Shown: positions 9,326 to 19,192 of the stretch, piece by piece | Position numbering within the stretch: position 1 is the stretch's first letter | Layout: every line of letters starts with the position of its first letter | Source: Chitinophagaceae bacterium | Lineage (GTDB): Bacteria; Bacteroidota; Bacteroidia; Chitinophagales; Chitinophagaceae | Length of the DNA stretch: 64,000 bases | Reading direction: 5' to 3' | NCBI GenBank assembly: GCA_023957755.1 | Contig: JAMLGT010000006.1 | Location: 62,001 to 126,000 of the forward strand | The notes under the pieces: model-generated | Seen by the model: the letters and a program-made list of their open reading frames with translations, nothing else | What the model was told of the DNA's origin: nothing | The model's database searches: none | Position numbers and translations under genes: made by a program

Positions 9326-10438
9326 CTAAATAATCGTCACGTGACCCATCCGGATATTGCGCTTATTAATCTTTACCGGTAATTCATTAGCCACATATTC
9401 TGCCATCAAATCACCCACAGTAGAGGTGAAATAAAAATTTATACTGTCAATATCTCTTGTTACAAATCCATTCTGCATCGTCCAGTCCACAGCCTCTCTT
9501 ATCAAAGCAGCTTCCTCATGAGCTTTGAAGTGATCCAGCATCATTGCTGCAGAAAGAATAGTACCCAGCGGATTAGCAATATCCTTACCGGCAGCCTGTG
9601 GATATGAACCATGGATAGGCTCAAACAAGGCTTTATTCCCAATTGAGCTTGATGGCAGCAGACCCAGAGATCCGCTGATGACACTTGCCTCATCGCTCAG
9701 GATATCGCCAAACATATTCTCTGTAAGGATGACATCAAACTGAGATGGATTCAGAATTAACTGCATTGCCGCATTATCTACAAACAGATAATCCACCTTC
9801 ACCTCAGGATACTGCGACTGAATCTCCTGTACTGTGCTTCTCCATAAACGGGAGGTCTCCAGCACATTAGCCTTATCCACCAGTGTCAGCTTCTTTCTCC
9901 TCAGCAAGGCAGCTTCAAATGCCAGATGCGCTACGCGCTCGATCTCGTACCTGTGATAGGTACACTCGTCAGATGCGATCGTACCTTCCTCATTCAGTTT
10001 CTTCTCCCCAAAATAAATTCCTCCGGTCAGCTCTCTGTATATCACCATATCCGTATTCTCTGCATGCTTCTCTTTAATGGGCGACAGGTGTCGCAGAGCT
10101 GCATACGTCTTAACCGGCCGGATATTGGCATATAACCCCAATGCCTTGCGCAACTGCAAAAGTCCTTGCTCAGGCCGCACTTTGGCAGCCGGATTATTAT
10201 CATATTTCGGGTCTCCTATTGCACCCAGCAGAATCGCGTCTGACTCCAGCGCAGCGTTAACAGTGTCGCCTGGCAGCGGCACGCCCGTCGCGTCAATTGC
10301 ACAGGCACCCATTAGTTTATTGTCAAATTCAAATCGATGCCCAAACCTTGAAGCCACCGCTTTCAATACTTTAACGGCTTCCCGGGTAACTTCAGGGCCG
10401 ATCCCATCGCCCGGAATCACTGTTAACTTCTTCTCCAT
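9326..10438 (-). CDS. leuB: 3-isopropylmalate dehydrogenase
   Basis: NAD+-dependent oxidative decarboxylation of 3-isopropylmalate, the third leucine-specific step. The protein begins 'KKLTVIPGDGIGPEV'; 'LTENMFGDILSDEASVISGSLG' holds the metal-binding aspartates; 'EPIHGSYPQAAGKDIANPLGT' is the NAD site. The ATG at 10438 is preferred because it sits just before the conserved beta strand. A TTG at 10471 would add a lysine-rich tail not typical of the family. The gene overlaps the end of the upstream ABC ATPase gene by 47 bp, so the two are tightly coupled. Confidence 0.95.
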   Translation of the reverse strand: MEKKLTVIPGDGIGPEVTREAVKVLKAVASRFGHRFEFDNKLMGACAIDATGVPLPGDTVNAALESDAILLGAIGDPKYDNNPAAKVRPEQGLLQLRKALGLYANIRPVKTYAALRHLSPIKEKHAENTDMVIYRELTGGIYFGEKKLNEEGTIASDECTYHRYEIERVAHLAFEAALLRRKKLTLVDKANVLETSRLWRSTVQEIQSQYPEVKVDYLFVDNAAMQLILNPSQFDVILTENMFGDILSDEASVISGSLGLLPSSSIGNKALFEPIHGSYPQAAGKDIANPLGTILSAAMMLDHFKAHEEAALIREAVDWTMQNGFVTRDIDSINFYFTSTVGDLMAEYVANELPVKINKRNIRMGHVTII

Positions 10439-11861
10439 AATGTATGATTTCTTTAATTTTTCCTTTTTCAATATGAATCCGTCCCGTTATCCCTTCGGGA
10501 ATTTCGTCCTCATGATGTGTAACACAGATCAATGTCCGCTGCGCATTCAAACACTCCTGTGCAATGAAACTCACTGCTCTGGCTCTGAACATCTCATCCA
10601 GCCCCTGTCCGGGCTCATCCAGTATCAACAGTACAGGGTTCTTCACTACCGCTCTTGCAATCAGCGACCAACGTTGCATGCCATGCGACAATTGCCAAAA
10701 AGCCCTGCCGGCATATTGCTCAAGCCCAAACAACGTCATACATGTTTCAGTTTGTAGCCGTTGCGAATCACTCAGCTTTCTGAAAAGCCCTATCGTGTCA
10801 AAGAGTCCTGAGGCTACCACATTAAAAACAGATTGTGACCTGTCAAAATATTGATGCACCTCCGGTGAAACAAAGCCAATCTTCTTCTTAATCTCCCAAA
10901 TTGATTCTCCACTACCCTTTCTCCTGTCAAACAAATAAATCTCATTTGCGAAAGCTTGCGGATTGTCTGCAGTAATCAGGCTCAACAGGGTTGATTTTCC
11001 GGATCCGTTTGGCCCTGTCAGGCACCACTTTTCTCCCTTCTTCACTTCCCATGAGACATTGTCTAATATCAGCCTGTCTCCATACTTTACATTCACATTC
11101 TTCATTCGCACAGCAAACTCAAACTCCAAATCGTCTGCCACCGGTAGTCTGGAAAGATCTATATCCCCACTGGCTATATGCTTCCTGTTGCCAAACTTCA
11201 GATATTGCTCACGTGTGAACACTCCTGTTAGTATCCCTTTATCCAGCTCACACACATGAGTAAAAAAGTCCGGCAGATACTCTCTTTCCACCATAATCAC
11301 ACTCACCCCCTTGTGTTTCAAATCCTTTATAATCCTCTCCAGCATTAAACGCGCATGTGCATCAAGGCCCGTAAACGCATTATCCAGCAATAACCACTCA
11401 GCATTATGTGCCAATGCTTTGGCAATCTGAAAACGTTTATGCTCGCCATTACTTAACTGAAGCAATGGTTCATCTTTCAAATAGCTTATTTCCATCAATT
11501 CCAGTGCCCTCGTCGCATCTGCTTCACCTACCTCTTCCACCAAATCCTCCCAAACTGTTCTACAATCTGAGGATTCAGTGGCGTTGAATCGCTGCTGATA
11601 GTAAAAGTTACTTATCCCTGAGAGGTTTTTAAATTCATGCTGATGGGTTATGAGTTTTACCACAGGCTCAGATCCGTCTGCAAACCTGATGGTTCCTGTA
11701 AAGGACTTATACTGTTGAATACAGCGAAGCAGGGTAGATTTGCCACTACCAGATGCTCCTGTAATCACCCAGCACTCACCTTTCCGAATTCCTAAAGAGA
11801 TATCCTTCAGCACATAAGCTCCAGATTCTCTGTATGACAGTCCGGAAATCTCCAGCAACAT
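10392..11861 (-). CDS. Duplicated ABC ATPase, ModF/PhrA-like, inside the leu operon
   Basis: Two ABC nucleotide-binding domains in one 489-residue chain with no membrane segments. Domain 1 has Walker A 'GASGSGKST' (residues 35-43), signature 'LSNGEHKRFQIAKAL' and 'WLLLDNAFTGLD'. Domain 2 has Walker A 'GPNGSGKST' near 275, signature 'LSHGMQRWSLIARAV' and Walker B 'LLILDEPGQGLDE'. Domain 1 has Asn at the usual catalytic Glu position of Walker B ('LLLDNAF'), so that site may bind ATP without normal hydrolysis. Length and layout match E. coli ModF, a cytosolic protein of unclear role. It lies 18 bp after leuD and overlaps leuB by 47 bp, so it is a leucine-operon member. No transporter partner is nearby, and the function is unknown. 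Confidence 0.85.
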   Translation of the reverse strand: MLLEISGLSYRESGAYVLKDISLGIRKGECWVITGASGSGKSTLLRCIQQYKSFTGTIRFADGSEPVVKLITHQHEFKNLSGISNFYYQQRFNATESSDCRTVWEDLVEEVGEADATRALELMEISYLKDEPLLQLSNGEHKRFQIAKALAHNAEWLLLDNAFTGLDAHARLMLERIIKDLKHKGVSVIMVEREYLPDFFTHVCELDKGILTGVFTREQYLKFGNRKHIASGDIDLSRLPVADDLEFEFAVRMKNVNVKYGDRLILDNVSWEVKKGEKWCLTGPNGSGKSTLLSLITADNPQAFANEIYLFDRRKGSGESIWEIKKKIGFVSPEVHQYFDRSQSVFNVVASGLFDTIGLFRKLSDSQRLQTETCMTLFGLEQYAGRAFWQLSHGMQRWSLIARAVVKNPVLLILDEPGQGLDEMFRARAVSFIAQECLNAQRTLICVTHHEDEIPEGITGRIHIEKGKIKEIIHYGEEVNSDSGRWDRP

Positions 11862-11879
11862 ATATTAATCCCTCCGTCT

Positions 11880-12473
11880 TTAAATACTTTTTTCAAATGC
11901 CTCTATCTTAGCCCTTTGGCTTAGCAAATAATTTATATCGTCATACCCGTTGAGCAAACAGGTTTTCTTATAATCACTAATCTGAAAAGTTTCACTATCC
12001 CCCCCATCCAGTGTAATGGTCTGTGAGGGCAGGTTCACCGTGATTTCTTTGGATGGATCTGCAATAATAGCAGTAAACAGCTTATGCAGAAAGCCATCAG
12101 ACACTACAACCGGTAACAAAAAATTGTTCAGGGCATTATTGCGGAAGATGTCTGCAAAAAAGGAGCTTACTACTACATCAAAACCATAATCCTTGATTGC
12201 CCATGCCGCATGTTCGCGCGACGATCCACAGCCGAAATTTTTTCCGGCCACTAAAATCTTTCCTGAATACTTTTTCTGGTTCAGCACAAAATCTTCATGC
12301 GGCTTATTCTCATCATTATCGATATACCTCCAATCGCGAAACAGATTCTTTCCAAACCCTTCCCTGTTTGTTGCCTTTAAAAACCTTGCAGGGATAATCT
12401 GGTCAGTATCCACATTTTCTATTTTTAGTGGTACTGCTGTGGATGTCACTACTGAAATTGCTTTGCTACTCAT
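11880..12473 (-). CDS. leuD: 3-isopropylmalate dehydratase small subunit
   Basis: Swivelling subunit of isopropylmalate isomerase, which moves the hydroxyl of 2-isopropylmalate to position 3. '[13 protein letters not shown]' and '[19 protein letters not shown]' are the substrate-recognition motifs of the LeuD/aconitase domain-4 family. At 197 residues the size is normal. It follows leuC by 12 bp and makes the heterodimer with it. Confidence 0.96.
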   Translation of the reverse strand: MSSKAISVVTSTAVPLKIENVDTDQIIPARFLKATNREGFGKNLFRDWRYIDNDENKPHEDFVLNQKKYSGKILVAGKNFGCGSSREHAAWAIKDYGFDVVVSSFFADIFRNNALNNFLLPVVVSDGFLHKLFTAIIADPSKEITVNLPSQTITLDGGDSETFQISDYKKTCLLNGYDDINYLLSQRAKIEAFEKSI

Positions 12474-12485
12474 TATTATTGGATT

Positions 12486-13901
12486 CTAAGCGGGATTTAC
12501 ATTTAATAATTCTCTTACGTCAGATATTTTACCTGTGAGGGCAGTCGCCGCTGCAGTAAGCGGACTTGCCAGGATAGTTCTTGCATTAGGCCCCTGCCTG
12601 CCTTCAAAGTTTCTGTTACTGGTCGACACGCAATACTCACCGGCAGGTACCTTATCTTCATTCATGCCCAGACAGGCACTGCAACCAGGCTGACGAATAA
12701 AAAATCCTGATTCTGTAAAAATCTTGTCAAGTCCTTCCTTCACTATCTGTGCGGCCACCTGCTGAGATCCCGGTACTATCATCACATTGATATCCGGACT
12801 CTTCTTTTTGCCCTTGATCAACGAAGCTATCATTCTGAAATCTTCAATACGAGAATTTGTGCAGCTGCCAATAAAAACATTTTGCACATGCATGCCTTTC
12901 ATCTTTTCACCTCCTTTAAAACCCATATAGGTCAAAGATTTTCGCAAGGCATTTCTTTCGCTTTCATCCTGTAGTTTTTCAGGATCAGGCACCGTATCGG
13001 ATATGCCCATTCCCTGCCCGGGATTAGTTCCATAGGTAATCATAGGCTCGATATCACCGGCGTCAATATTCAATTCCCTGTCGAAAACAGCGTCATCGTC
13101 AGACTTCAGTTTCTTCCACTCTTCCAATTTCATATCCCAATCTGGCCCCTGAGGAGCAAACTTTCTGCCACGCATATACGCAAAGGTTACTTCGTCAGGA
13201 GCAATCATACCTCCACGGGCTCCCATCTCGATACTCATATTGCAAATGGTCATACGAGCTTCCATTGAGAGCGACCGTATGGTAGATCCGGCATATTCTA
13301 CAAAATAGCCTGTGGCGCCACTCGCTGAAATTTTACTGATAATGTGCAAGATAATATCCTTGCTTACCACACCGGGATGAAGCTTTCCCTCTACATTAAT
13401 TCGCATCACTTTGGGTTTTCCCTGCATGATGCACTGAGTAGCCAGTGTCATTTCCACTTCACTGGTACCAATACCGAAGGCGATAGTACCAAACGCGCCA
13501 TGCGTGCTGGTGTGGCTGTCGCCACATACTATTGTCATTCCCGGCTGGGTAATTCCCAATTCGGGGCCTATCACATGGACGATTCCCTGAAAAGGATGGC
13601 CAAGTCCATACAGTTCTACACCATATTTAGCACAGTTCTCAGTCAACTTCTCAACCTGCTTACGCGACAAAGCTTCCTTTATTGGAAGTTCCTGATGAAG
13701 GGTAGGCACATTATGGTCCGCTGTGGCAATCGTTTTTTGGGGACGGAAAACGGGCAGGCCTCTTTTTTCTAATCCCGCGAAGGCTTGCGGGCTGGTTACT
13801 TCATGGATAAAGTGCTTATCAATATATAAAACATCCGGGCCATCGGCAATGCTTTCTACGACATGTTTCTCCCAGATTTTTTCAAATAATGTCTTAGACA
13901 T
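12486..13901 (-). CDS. leuC: 3-isopropylmalate dehydratase large subunit
   Basis: Aconitase-family subunit that carries the catalytic 4Fe-4S cluster. Cluster cysteines are in '[13 protein letters not shown]' and in '[15 protein letters not shown]'. Further family motifs are '[21 protein letters not shown]' near residue 125 and the C-terminal '[10 protein letters not shown]'. The 471-residue length is typical of LeuC. It lies 18 bp after leuA and 12 bp before leuD. Confidence 0.97.
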   Translation of the reverse strand: MSKTLFEKIWEKHVVESIADGPDVLYIDKHFIHEVTSPQAFAGLEKRGLPVFRPQKTIATADHNVPTLHQELPIKEALSRKQVEKLTENCAKYGVELYGLGHPFQGIVHVIGPELGITQPGMTIVCGDSHTSTHGAFGTIAFGIGTSEVEMTLATQCIMQGKPKVMRINVEGKLHPGVVSKDIILHIISKISASGATGYFVEYAGSTIRSLSMEARMTICNMSIEMGARGGMIAPDEVTFAYMRGRKFAPQGPDWDMKLEEWKKLKSDDDAVFDRELNIDAGDIEPMITYGTNPGQGMGISDTVPDPEKLQDESERNALRKSLTYMGFKGGEKMKGMHVQNVFIGSCTNSRIEDFRMIASLIKGKKKSPDINVMIVPGSQQVAAQIVKEGLDKIFTESGFFIRQPGCSACLGMNEDKVPAGEYCVSTSNRNFEGRQGPNARTILASPLTAAATALTGKISDVRELLNVNPA

Positions 13902-13919
13902 CTGAATTCAACTATTTAA

Positions 13920-15086
13920 TTATGCGATTACTTTTTCTTTTGCGGAATACTGCTTTGCCATGGTCTCCAGATCTTCATCGGTTACCTCTTTCTTACTATC
14001 AGCAACGGCCAGAAACTGTTCATAAAGGGTATCCACATCATTCCTATCAAATGCAAAACCCAGCTTTTGGAAGCGGTAAGCCAGCGCACTCCTGCCGCTT
14101 CGTGCGGTGAGTACGATTTTTGAGCTGTCGGCACCTACATCAGCAGGATTAATGATTTCATAGGTCTGTGCATCTTTCAAAAATCCATCCTGGTGAATTC
14201 CTGACGAATGAGAGAAAGCATTACTTCCGACTATTGCCTTGTTGGGCTGAACGGGCATCCGCATGGTATCTGAAACAATCCTGCTCAATGGATTCAGCAT
14301 CTCAGCCTGAACCCCAGTGGTAAATCCAAGATCCTTATGTTGCTTGATAATCATTACCACTTCTTCAAGAGAAGTGTTCCCTGCGCGCTCTCCCAAACCA
14401 TTAATAGTACATTCAATCTGTCCGGCTCCGTTAATAATTCCTGCAATAGAATTTGCTGTGGCCAGACCCAGATCGTTATGACAATGGCAGGAGATTACGG
14501 CTTTGTCGATATTGGGTACATTATTCACGAGGTAGGCAATCTTCTCTCCGTATTGGTGTGGAAGACAATACCCTGTAGTATCGGGAATATTCACCGTAGT
14601 AGCTCCTGCAGCGATTACCTTTTCGATCACTCTCGCGAGGTATTCATTATGGGTGCGGCCGGCATCTTCGGCATAAAATTCCACATTATCAGTAAAGTTC
14701 CTTGCCCATTTTACACATTGTACGGCACGTTCCAGAATATCATCCTGTGTAGAATTAAATTTCCCTTTGATATGGTAATCTGAGGTACCGATGCCGGTAT
14801 GAATTCTGGGCCTCTTTGCATACTTTAGCGCTTGCGCAGCCACCTCAATGTCTTTCTTTACGGCTCTTGAAAGCCCACAAATCACCGCATCTTTCACTGC
14901 TTTAGAGATTTCCTCAACCGAGGCAAAGTCACCGGGACTCGAGATCGGGAAACCGGCTTCTATCACATCCACACCCAGTTTTTCCAGGTGCAAAGCCAAT
15001 TCCACCTTCTCTTTGGTATTCAACTTACAGCCGGGCACCTGCTCACCATCGCGAAGGGTAGTATCAAAAATCACAATCTTTTTCAT
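13920..15086 (-). CDS. leuA: 2-isopropylmalate synthase
   Basis: Condenses acetyl-CoA with 2-oxoisovalerate, the first leucine-specific step. The N-terminal TIM barrel shows '[13 protein letters not shown]', the metal-binding '[18 protein letters not shown]' and '[18 protein letters not shown]'. At 388 residues it is the short form that lacks the complete C-terminal allosteric domain of ~510-residue LeuA enzymes, so leucine feedback at that domain is not expected here. It is the first gene of the leu operon. The 140 bp upstream hold no Leu-rich leader peptide or terminator, so the attenuator design of the ilv genes is not repeated. Confidence 0.93.
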   Translation of the reverse strand: MKKIVIFDTTLRDGEQVPGCKLNTKEKVELALHLEKLGVDVIEAGFPISSPGDFASVEEISKAVKDAVICGLSRAVKKDIEVAAQALKYAKRPRIHTGIGTSDYHIKGKFNSTQDDILERAVQCVKWARNFTDNVEFYAEDAGRTHNEYLARVIEKVIAAGATTVNIPDTTGYCLPHQYGEKIAYLVNNVPNIDKAVISCHCHNDLGLATANSIAGIINGAGQIECTINGLGERAGNTSLEEVVMIIKQHKDLGFTTGVQAEMLNPLSRIVSDTMRMPVQPNKAIVGSNAFSHSSGIHQDGFLKDAQTYEIINPADVGADSSKIVLTARSGRSALAYRFQKLGFAFDRNDVDTLYEQFLAVADSKKEVTDEDLETMAKQYSAKEKVIA

Positions 15087-15251
15087 GCATTCATTTTTAT
15101 TAGGCGATAAAGAATTGATTGAATTATCTTCGAAATTAATTTTACTCTTACGAGATACGGAATCTTATTTAGGGAATATTACACTGTTTAAACAGGCCAA
15201 AATCCTTTGAAAGTACCGTGAACACTAGTGTTCCGTACAAATAATTTTACG

Positions 15252-16832
15252 ATGCCCAACAAATCAACCGATACCCTGTTTCAACTGATTCACTCCCTCG
15301 AAAAGTCCGAAAAACGGAATTTTAAGCTTTATATCAAAAGGAACACCTCAAAGGGCGACCTGAAAATCATTACCCTTTTTGATGCTATAGACAGGCTGGC
15401 CACCTACGATGAGGAGGCTATTCTCAGAAAAAACCCTTCAATTTCCAAACAACAACTGCCTAATCTCAAAGCCCATCTCTACCGTCAGATTCTCATTAGC
15501 CTGGGATTATTACAGAATAGCACCACAAGTGATTTTCAGTTTTTTGAGCAGTTGGAGTTTGCAAAAATTTTATATCGGAAAGGCCTGTTCCACCAGAGCC
15601 TTCGGATTCTTGATAAGATTAAGGATGCAGCCAGGGAGGCACATCAAATCCCTATCCTCATCGCAGTACTTGAAGAAGAAAAACGAATTGAATATCTGCA
15701 CATAACCCGTAGTTCGGCCGACAGAGCCACAGTACTCACTTCCGAAGTGAAGGAAGCCGCCATCCGGTATCACAAACAGACAAGACTCGGCAACCTGGCT
15801 TTACAACTATATGGCTGGTATATCAAAAACGGGATCGCCAGCAACGCCAAAGCCGAAAAAGAAATATCTACCTTCTTTAAGGAACAACTGACAAACGATC
15901 TAAGGCGTCCCGAAGGATTCTACGAACAACTCTATTATTACCAATCTTACTGCTGGTACGCGTACATCCGGCAGGAGTTTCTGATGTATTACAGATACTC
16001 CAAAAAATGGACAGAAGTATTCTACGACTATCCCGAAATGTTTTCTATTGAAACAGAGAACTTCCTGAAAGGAATGCATAACCTGCTGAATGCCCACTTT
16101 AACCTTCGCAATTTTGACGGTTTTAAAAAGTCTCTTGAAGATTTTGAATCTTTCGCGATATCCTCCCCGGCAATCCAGGACGAAAATACCAGAATTCAGA
16201 CATTCGTCTATTTGTACACCGCACGAATTAATAAGCATTTTCTGGAAGGCACTTTTGAAGAAGGCATCCGCCTCATACCTGATATTGTAAACCAGCTCGA
16301 CCAGTACGAATTGATACTCGACAAACACCGCACACTGGTATTTTACTACAAGATAGCTTCACTCTACTTTGGAGCCGGACAATATGGAGAGGCCATCGAC
16401 TACCTCAACAAGATTATCAACTGGAAGGTGAACCTCAGAAGTGATTTGCAGTGCTACTCCCGGTTGCTCCATCTCATCGCACACTATGAGTTAGGTAACT
16501 TCACTCTCCTGGAATACCTGATTAAGTCCGTGTACCGGTTTATGGCAAAAATGGAAAACCTGTCGAAGGTAGAAGAGGCTATGTTTGGATTCCTCAGAAG
16601 ATCATTTCACATCTCCAAAAAAGAAATCAAATCTGAATTTGCAAGGCTGCTTAATGAGTTAAAGACAATGGAATCCGGAAAATTTGAAACAAGAGCCTTC
16701 GCTTATCTGGATATCATATCCTGGCTTGAGAGCAAGGTATATAACAAGCCGGTAGCCAGCATCATCCGTAAAAAATACATCGAAAAGAAAAGGTTTGACA
16801 AAATTACTGCCCCGACAACTGACCACTCTTAA
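15252..16832 (+). CDS. Conserved hypothetical protein, helical TPR-like
   Basis: A cytosolic protein of 526 residues with no signal peptide or membrane segment. It is rich in Leu, Tyr, Lys and Glu. Helical pairs such as 'KGLFHQSLRILDKIKDAA' and 'FGAGQYGEAIDYLNKIIN' resemble tetratricopeptide repeats. The N-terminus 'TDTLFQLIHSLEKSEKRNFKLYI' is a distinct block. I do not recognise a catalytic motif, and function is unknown. A scaffold or regulatory role is only a guess from the repeat-like helices. The ATG at 15252 is preferred over a GTG at 15228. It is divergent from leuA and converges with the metalloprotease gene, overlapping it by 29 bp at the 3' ends. Confidence 0.75.
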   Translation: MPNKSTDTLFQLIHSLEKSEKRNFKLYIKRNTSKGDLKIITLFDAIDRLATYDEEAILRKNPSISKQQLPNLKAHLYRQILISLGLLQNSTTSDFQFFEQLEFAKILYRKGLFHQSLRILDKIKDAAREAHQIPILIAVLEEEKRIEYLHITRSSADRATVLTSEVKEAAIRYHKQTRLGNLALQLYGWYIKNGIASNAKAEKEISTFFKEQLTNDLRRPEGFYEQLYYYQSYCWYAYIRQEFLMYYRYSKKWTEVFYDYPEMFSIETENFLKGMHNLLNAHFNLRNFDGFKKSLEDFESFAISSPAIQDENTRIQTFVYLYTARINKHFLEGTFEEGIRLIPDIVNQLDQYELILDKHRTLVFYYKIASLYFGAGQYGEAIDYLNKIINWKVNLRSDLQCYSRLLHLIAHYELGNFTLLEYLIKSVYRFMAKMENLSKVEEAMFGFLRRSFHISKKEIKSEFARLLNELKTMESGKFETRAFAYLDIISWLESKVYNKPVASIIRKKYIEKKRFDKITAPTTDHS

Positions 16833-18033
16833 CCACTTTATAAACGCGGCGCTTATCTATTCCTTCTACGGAAAGCACATACACTCCGGCAGCCAGGCCA
16901 CTCATGTTTATTTTTGTCTTTTCAGCCTGTATGCGTTGGTTAACCAGTAGCTTACCCTGGAGATCGTACAACTTCAAATAGCTGCCGTTGATTTCATTCA
17001 AGCTTCTGCCTTCCACTATCAGGAAGTCTCGTGTCGGATTTGGATAATACCTGACCAGATTGTCCCAGTTTTTTTCCTGCGGCCCTTCTTCACCCAATTC
17101 ACTATTGCCCATCACGTCTGAATTAATAATGGAATTACGATAGCCACCCTTTGCAAACAGGGACCGCATCTCTACTTTTTGTCCCACTGTAAACATGTTC
17201 AGATCAGCATCGTCTGAAAAATCCATGTAATTCATAAACATATCTCCATTTCCATCTTCTGAACAGGCTGACATCTTAGGGAAAACATTATGCCCTGTAT
17301 TCGGACCCTGCTGGCGAGGTGTGTCAAAGATTCCATCATCACCACACTCCTCATCTCCCCATACATGCTTCAAACCCAGCCAGTGTCCTGCCTCGTGAGT
17401 AAGGGTCCTTCCCAAATTATAGGGGGCACCCAGCCCAGTCTGATATCCAAATACTCCGTACTGGATCACAATCCCATCTACTCCCGGATCGGCACCGGGC
17501 ATCGGTGTGTATCCAAGTGTCCGGCCAAAAAGATTGCAAACCCAGATATTCAGATACCTTGAAGCATCCCAGGCATCAGCCCCACCACTACTTGAAAATT
17601 TCATACCATCATCAGCCAGAAAGACTTTCTCTTTGGTGTACTTCCTAACAATCCCGGAAGTAGGATTACCATTGGGGTCCTTCTTTGCAAGGCTAAAAAC
17701 GATCTGAACATCTGCAGCACGACGTTTAAACGGCGCCGGAGTATTTACAGTATCCGCATTCCTTCTTCTGAAATCGCGGTTGAGTGCATCCAGTTGAGCC
17801 TGGATGCGCTGGTCTGATATATTTTGAGCTGAAGTATTATATAATACATGTACCACTACGGGAACTACTATTACCTCACCTTTGAGCGTATCCCTTCCGG
17901 GCAAGGGAGCACCCCGCTGAACAAAAGAACGGGTAGAAGGAGGAAGGTTTTGCATATACAACTCTGTACCACATCGCTGTGCATCCACTGACCCGACCAG
18001 TAACAAAACCATTAGTGTAAAAATCAATCTCAT
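16804..18033 (-). CDS. Secreted M43 (pappalysin-like) metalloprotease with T9SS sorting domain
   Basis: A signal peptide (residues 1-18, 'TLMVLLLVGSVDAQ') is followed by a metzincin catalytic domain. Zinc ligands are H213, H217 and H223 in 'HEAGHWLGLKH', with E214 as the base. The Met-turn is in 'FMNYMDFSDD', and the 'CGDDGIFDTP' segment is typical of the M43 family. The last ~80 residues ('YYPNPTRDFLIVEG...GLAAGVYVLSVEG') are a type A T9SS C-terminal sorting domain, so the enzyme is expected at the cell surface or outside the cell. The gene stands alone. Its 3' end overlaps the convergent gene ending at 16832 by 29 bp. Substrate unknown. Confidence 0.9.
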   Translation of the reverse strand: MRLIFTLMVLLLVGSVDAQRCGTELYMQNLPPSTRSFVQRGAPLPGRDTLKGEVIVVPVVVHVLYNTSAQNISDQRIQAQLDALNRDFRRRNADTVNTPAPFKRRAADVQIVFSLAKKDPNGNPTSGIVRKYTKEKVFLADDGMKFSSSGGADAWDASRYLNIWVCNLFGRTLGYTPMPGADPGVDGIVIQYGVFGYQTGLGAPYNLGRTLTHEAGHWLGLKHVWGDEECGDDGIFDTPRQQGPNTGHNVFPKMSACSEDGNGDMFMNYMDFSDDADLNMFTVGQKVEMRSLFAKGGYRNSIINSDVMGNSELGEEGPQEKNWDNLVRYYPNPTRDFLIVEGRSLNEINGSYLKLYDLQGKLLVNQRIQAEKTKINMSGLAAGVYVLSVEGIDKRRVYKVVKSGQLSGQ

Positions 18034-18284
18034 CCCTGTGCATTATCGAACAGCCATACGGCTCAATAAGGATCATCACAGGAGATTGACTAATTGATAT
18101 TCAATAAGATACAGGATTCCTTAGTGAAGGTACAATAAAAATTGGATGAAAGAATTTCTGAGAGGATATTAAACTGATGTCCAGTTTTAGAAACTAAAAA
18201 ACAAAGAAAATAAAAAAAATACTAAAATGCAAGCTATCGCCTCAATAACAATACTTTCTACAGGTTTATTCCTTACGGATTGGT

Positions 18285-18292
18285 TAATTTTG
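18285..18292 (+). promoter_or_regulatory. Candidate -7 element for the glutaminyl cyclase gene
   Basis: TAATTTTG matches TAnnTTTG exactly and lies 16 bp before the ATG at 18309, which implies a very short 5' UTR. No clear TTTG -33 box is present at the usual distance, so the call rests on the -7 element alone. Confidence 0.35.
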
Positions 18293-18308
18293 ACCCCAAA
18301 ACAAAAGA

Positions 18309-19139
18309 ATGAGGAAGGTCGCTGTTTTTGCGCTACTAATATTACTATTCTCATGCAACAGTGACCCGTCTTCGGACTACGACACCTCAATACCAATCCC
18401 CAAATCAGAAACTATTCCCCCCCCTGCTCCTATCTCATTTAAAGTAACCAATGTGTTTCCTCACGACCCCACTTCGTTTACGCAGGGCCTTGAATTTCAC
18501 GATGGTAAATTATACGAAGGCACCGGCGAACTCAAACAGTCCAAACTCAGGATTGTGGACATCACAACAGGAAAGGCGGATAAAAGCCATACTATTGAAG
18601 ACCCTACGATATTTGGGGAAGGAATCACAATTCTGAATAAGCGCATTTTCCAACTAACCTGGCAGAATAAAAAGATTTTTGAATACCACCTTCATGATAT
18701 CACCAAACCTGTACGCACCTATACATGGAACCACGAAGGCTGGGGTGCTACGAACAATGGCTCCGAACTGATAATCAGTGATGGCACATCAAACATCTAC
18801 TTCGTGACACCGGATACCACGAATAGGAAAATGAATATCAACAAAATTATATCCGTAAGGGATCACCGTGGTTCTGTCAACATGCTAAACGAACTGGAAC
18901 TCATAAATGGCTCACTCTTTGCAAACCGATGGATGACAGACGAGATATTGAAAATAGATACTTCAAATGGACACGTGGTAGGTGTACTCAATTTAAAAGG
19001 ATTAATGCCTCAATATGCGCCGGAGGTTCTTCTGGAAGATGGAGCTGTCCTTAATGGGATAGCCTACGACAGTGCATCAAAAAAAGTTTATATTACAGGG
19101 AAAGACTGGCCTAAAATGTTCGAAATGGAGATTCAGTAA
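18309..19139 (+). CDS. Glutaminyl-peptide cyclotransferase (glutaminyl cyclase), lipoprotein
   Basis: Converts N-terminal Gln of exported proteins to pyroglutamate. A lipoprotein signal ends in the lipobox 'LLFSC' (Cys16). The mature part is a five-bladed propeller of the plant/bacterial QC type: 'PHDPTSFTQGLEF', 'YEGTGELKQSKLRI', 'GEGITILNKRIFQLTWQNKK', 'WGATNNGSELIISDGT', 'LNELELINGSLFANRWMTD' and 'LNGIAYDSASKKVYITGKDWP' are the family blocks. At 276 residues it is full length. In Bacteroidota many signal peptidase I cleavage sites leave Gln at position +1 ('AQ' endings are seen here in several exported proteins), so this enzyme probably caps them in the periplasm. Confidence 0.9.
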   Translation: MRKVAVFALLILLFSCNSDPSSDYDTSIPIPKSETIPPPAPISFKVTNVFPHDPTSFTQGLEFHDGKLYEGTGELKQSKLRIVDITTGKADKSHTIEDPTIFGEGITILNKRIFQLTWQNKKIFEYHLHDITKPVRTYTWNHEGWGATNNGSELIISDGTSNIYFVTPDTTNRKMNINKIISVRDHRGSVNMLNELELINGSLFANRWMTDEILKIDTSNGHVVGVLNLKGLMPQYAPEVLLEDGAVLNGIAYDSASKKVYITGKDWPKMFEMEIQ

Positions 19140-19192
19140 ACAGAAAATTGAAAATCAAAACAATACTACAATCGATAGAAAATTTTTTAAGT

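Noticed and set aside
10438-10471. Upstream TTG start for leuB
   Set aside because: It would add a lysine-rich tail before the conserved first strand; the ATG at 10438 is the better start.
15087-15227. A leucine attenuator upstream of leuA
   Set aside because: The region was searched on the minus strand for a Leu-rich small frame and a terminator hairpin before leuA; neither is present.
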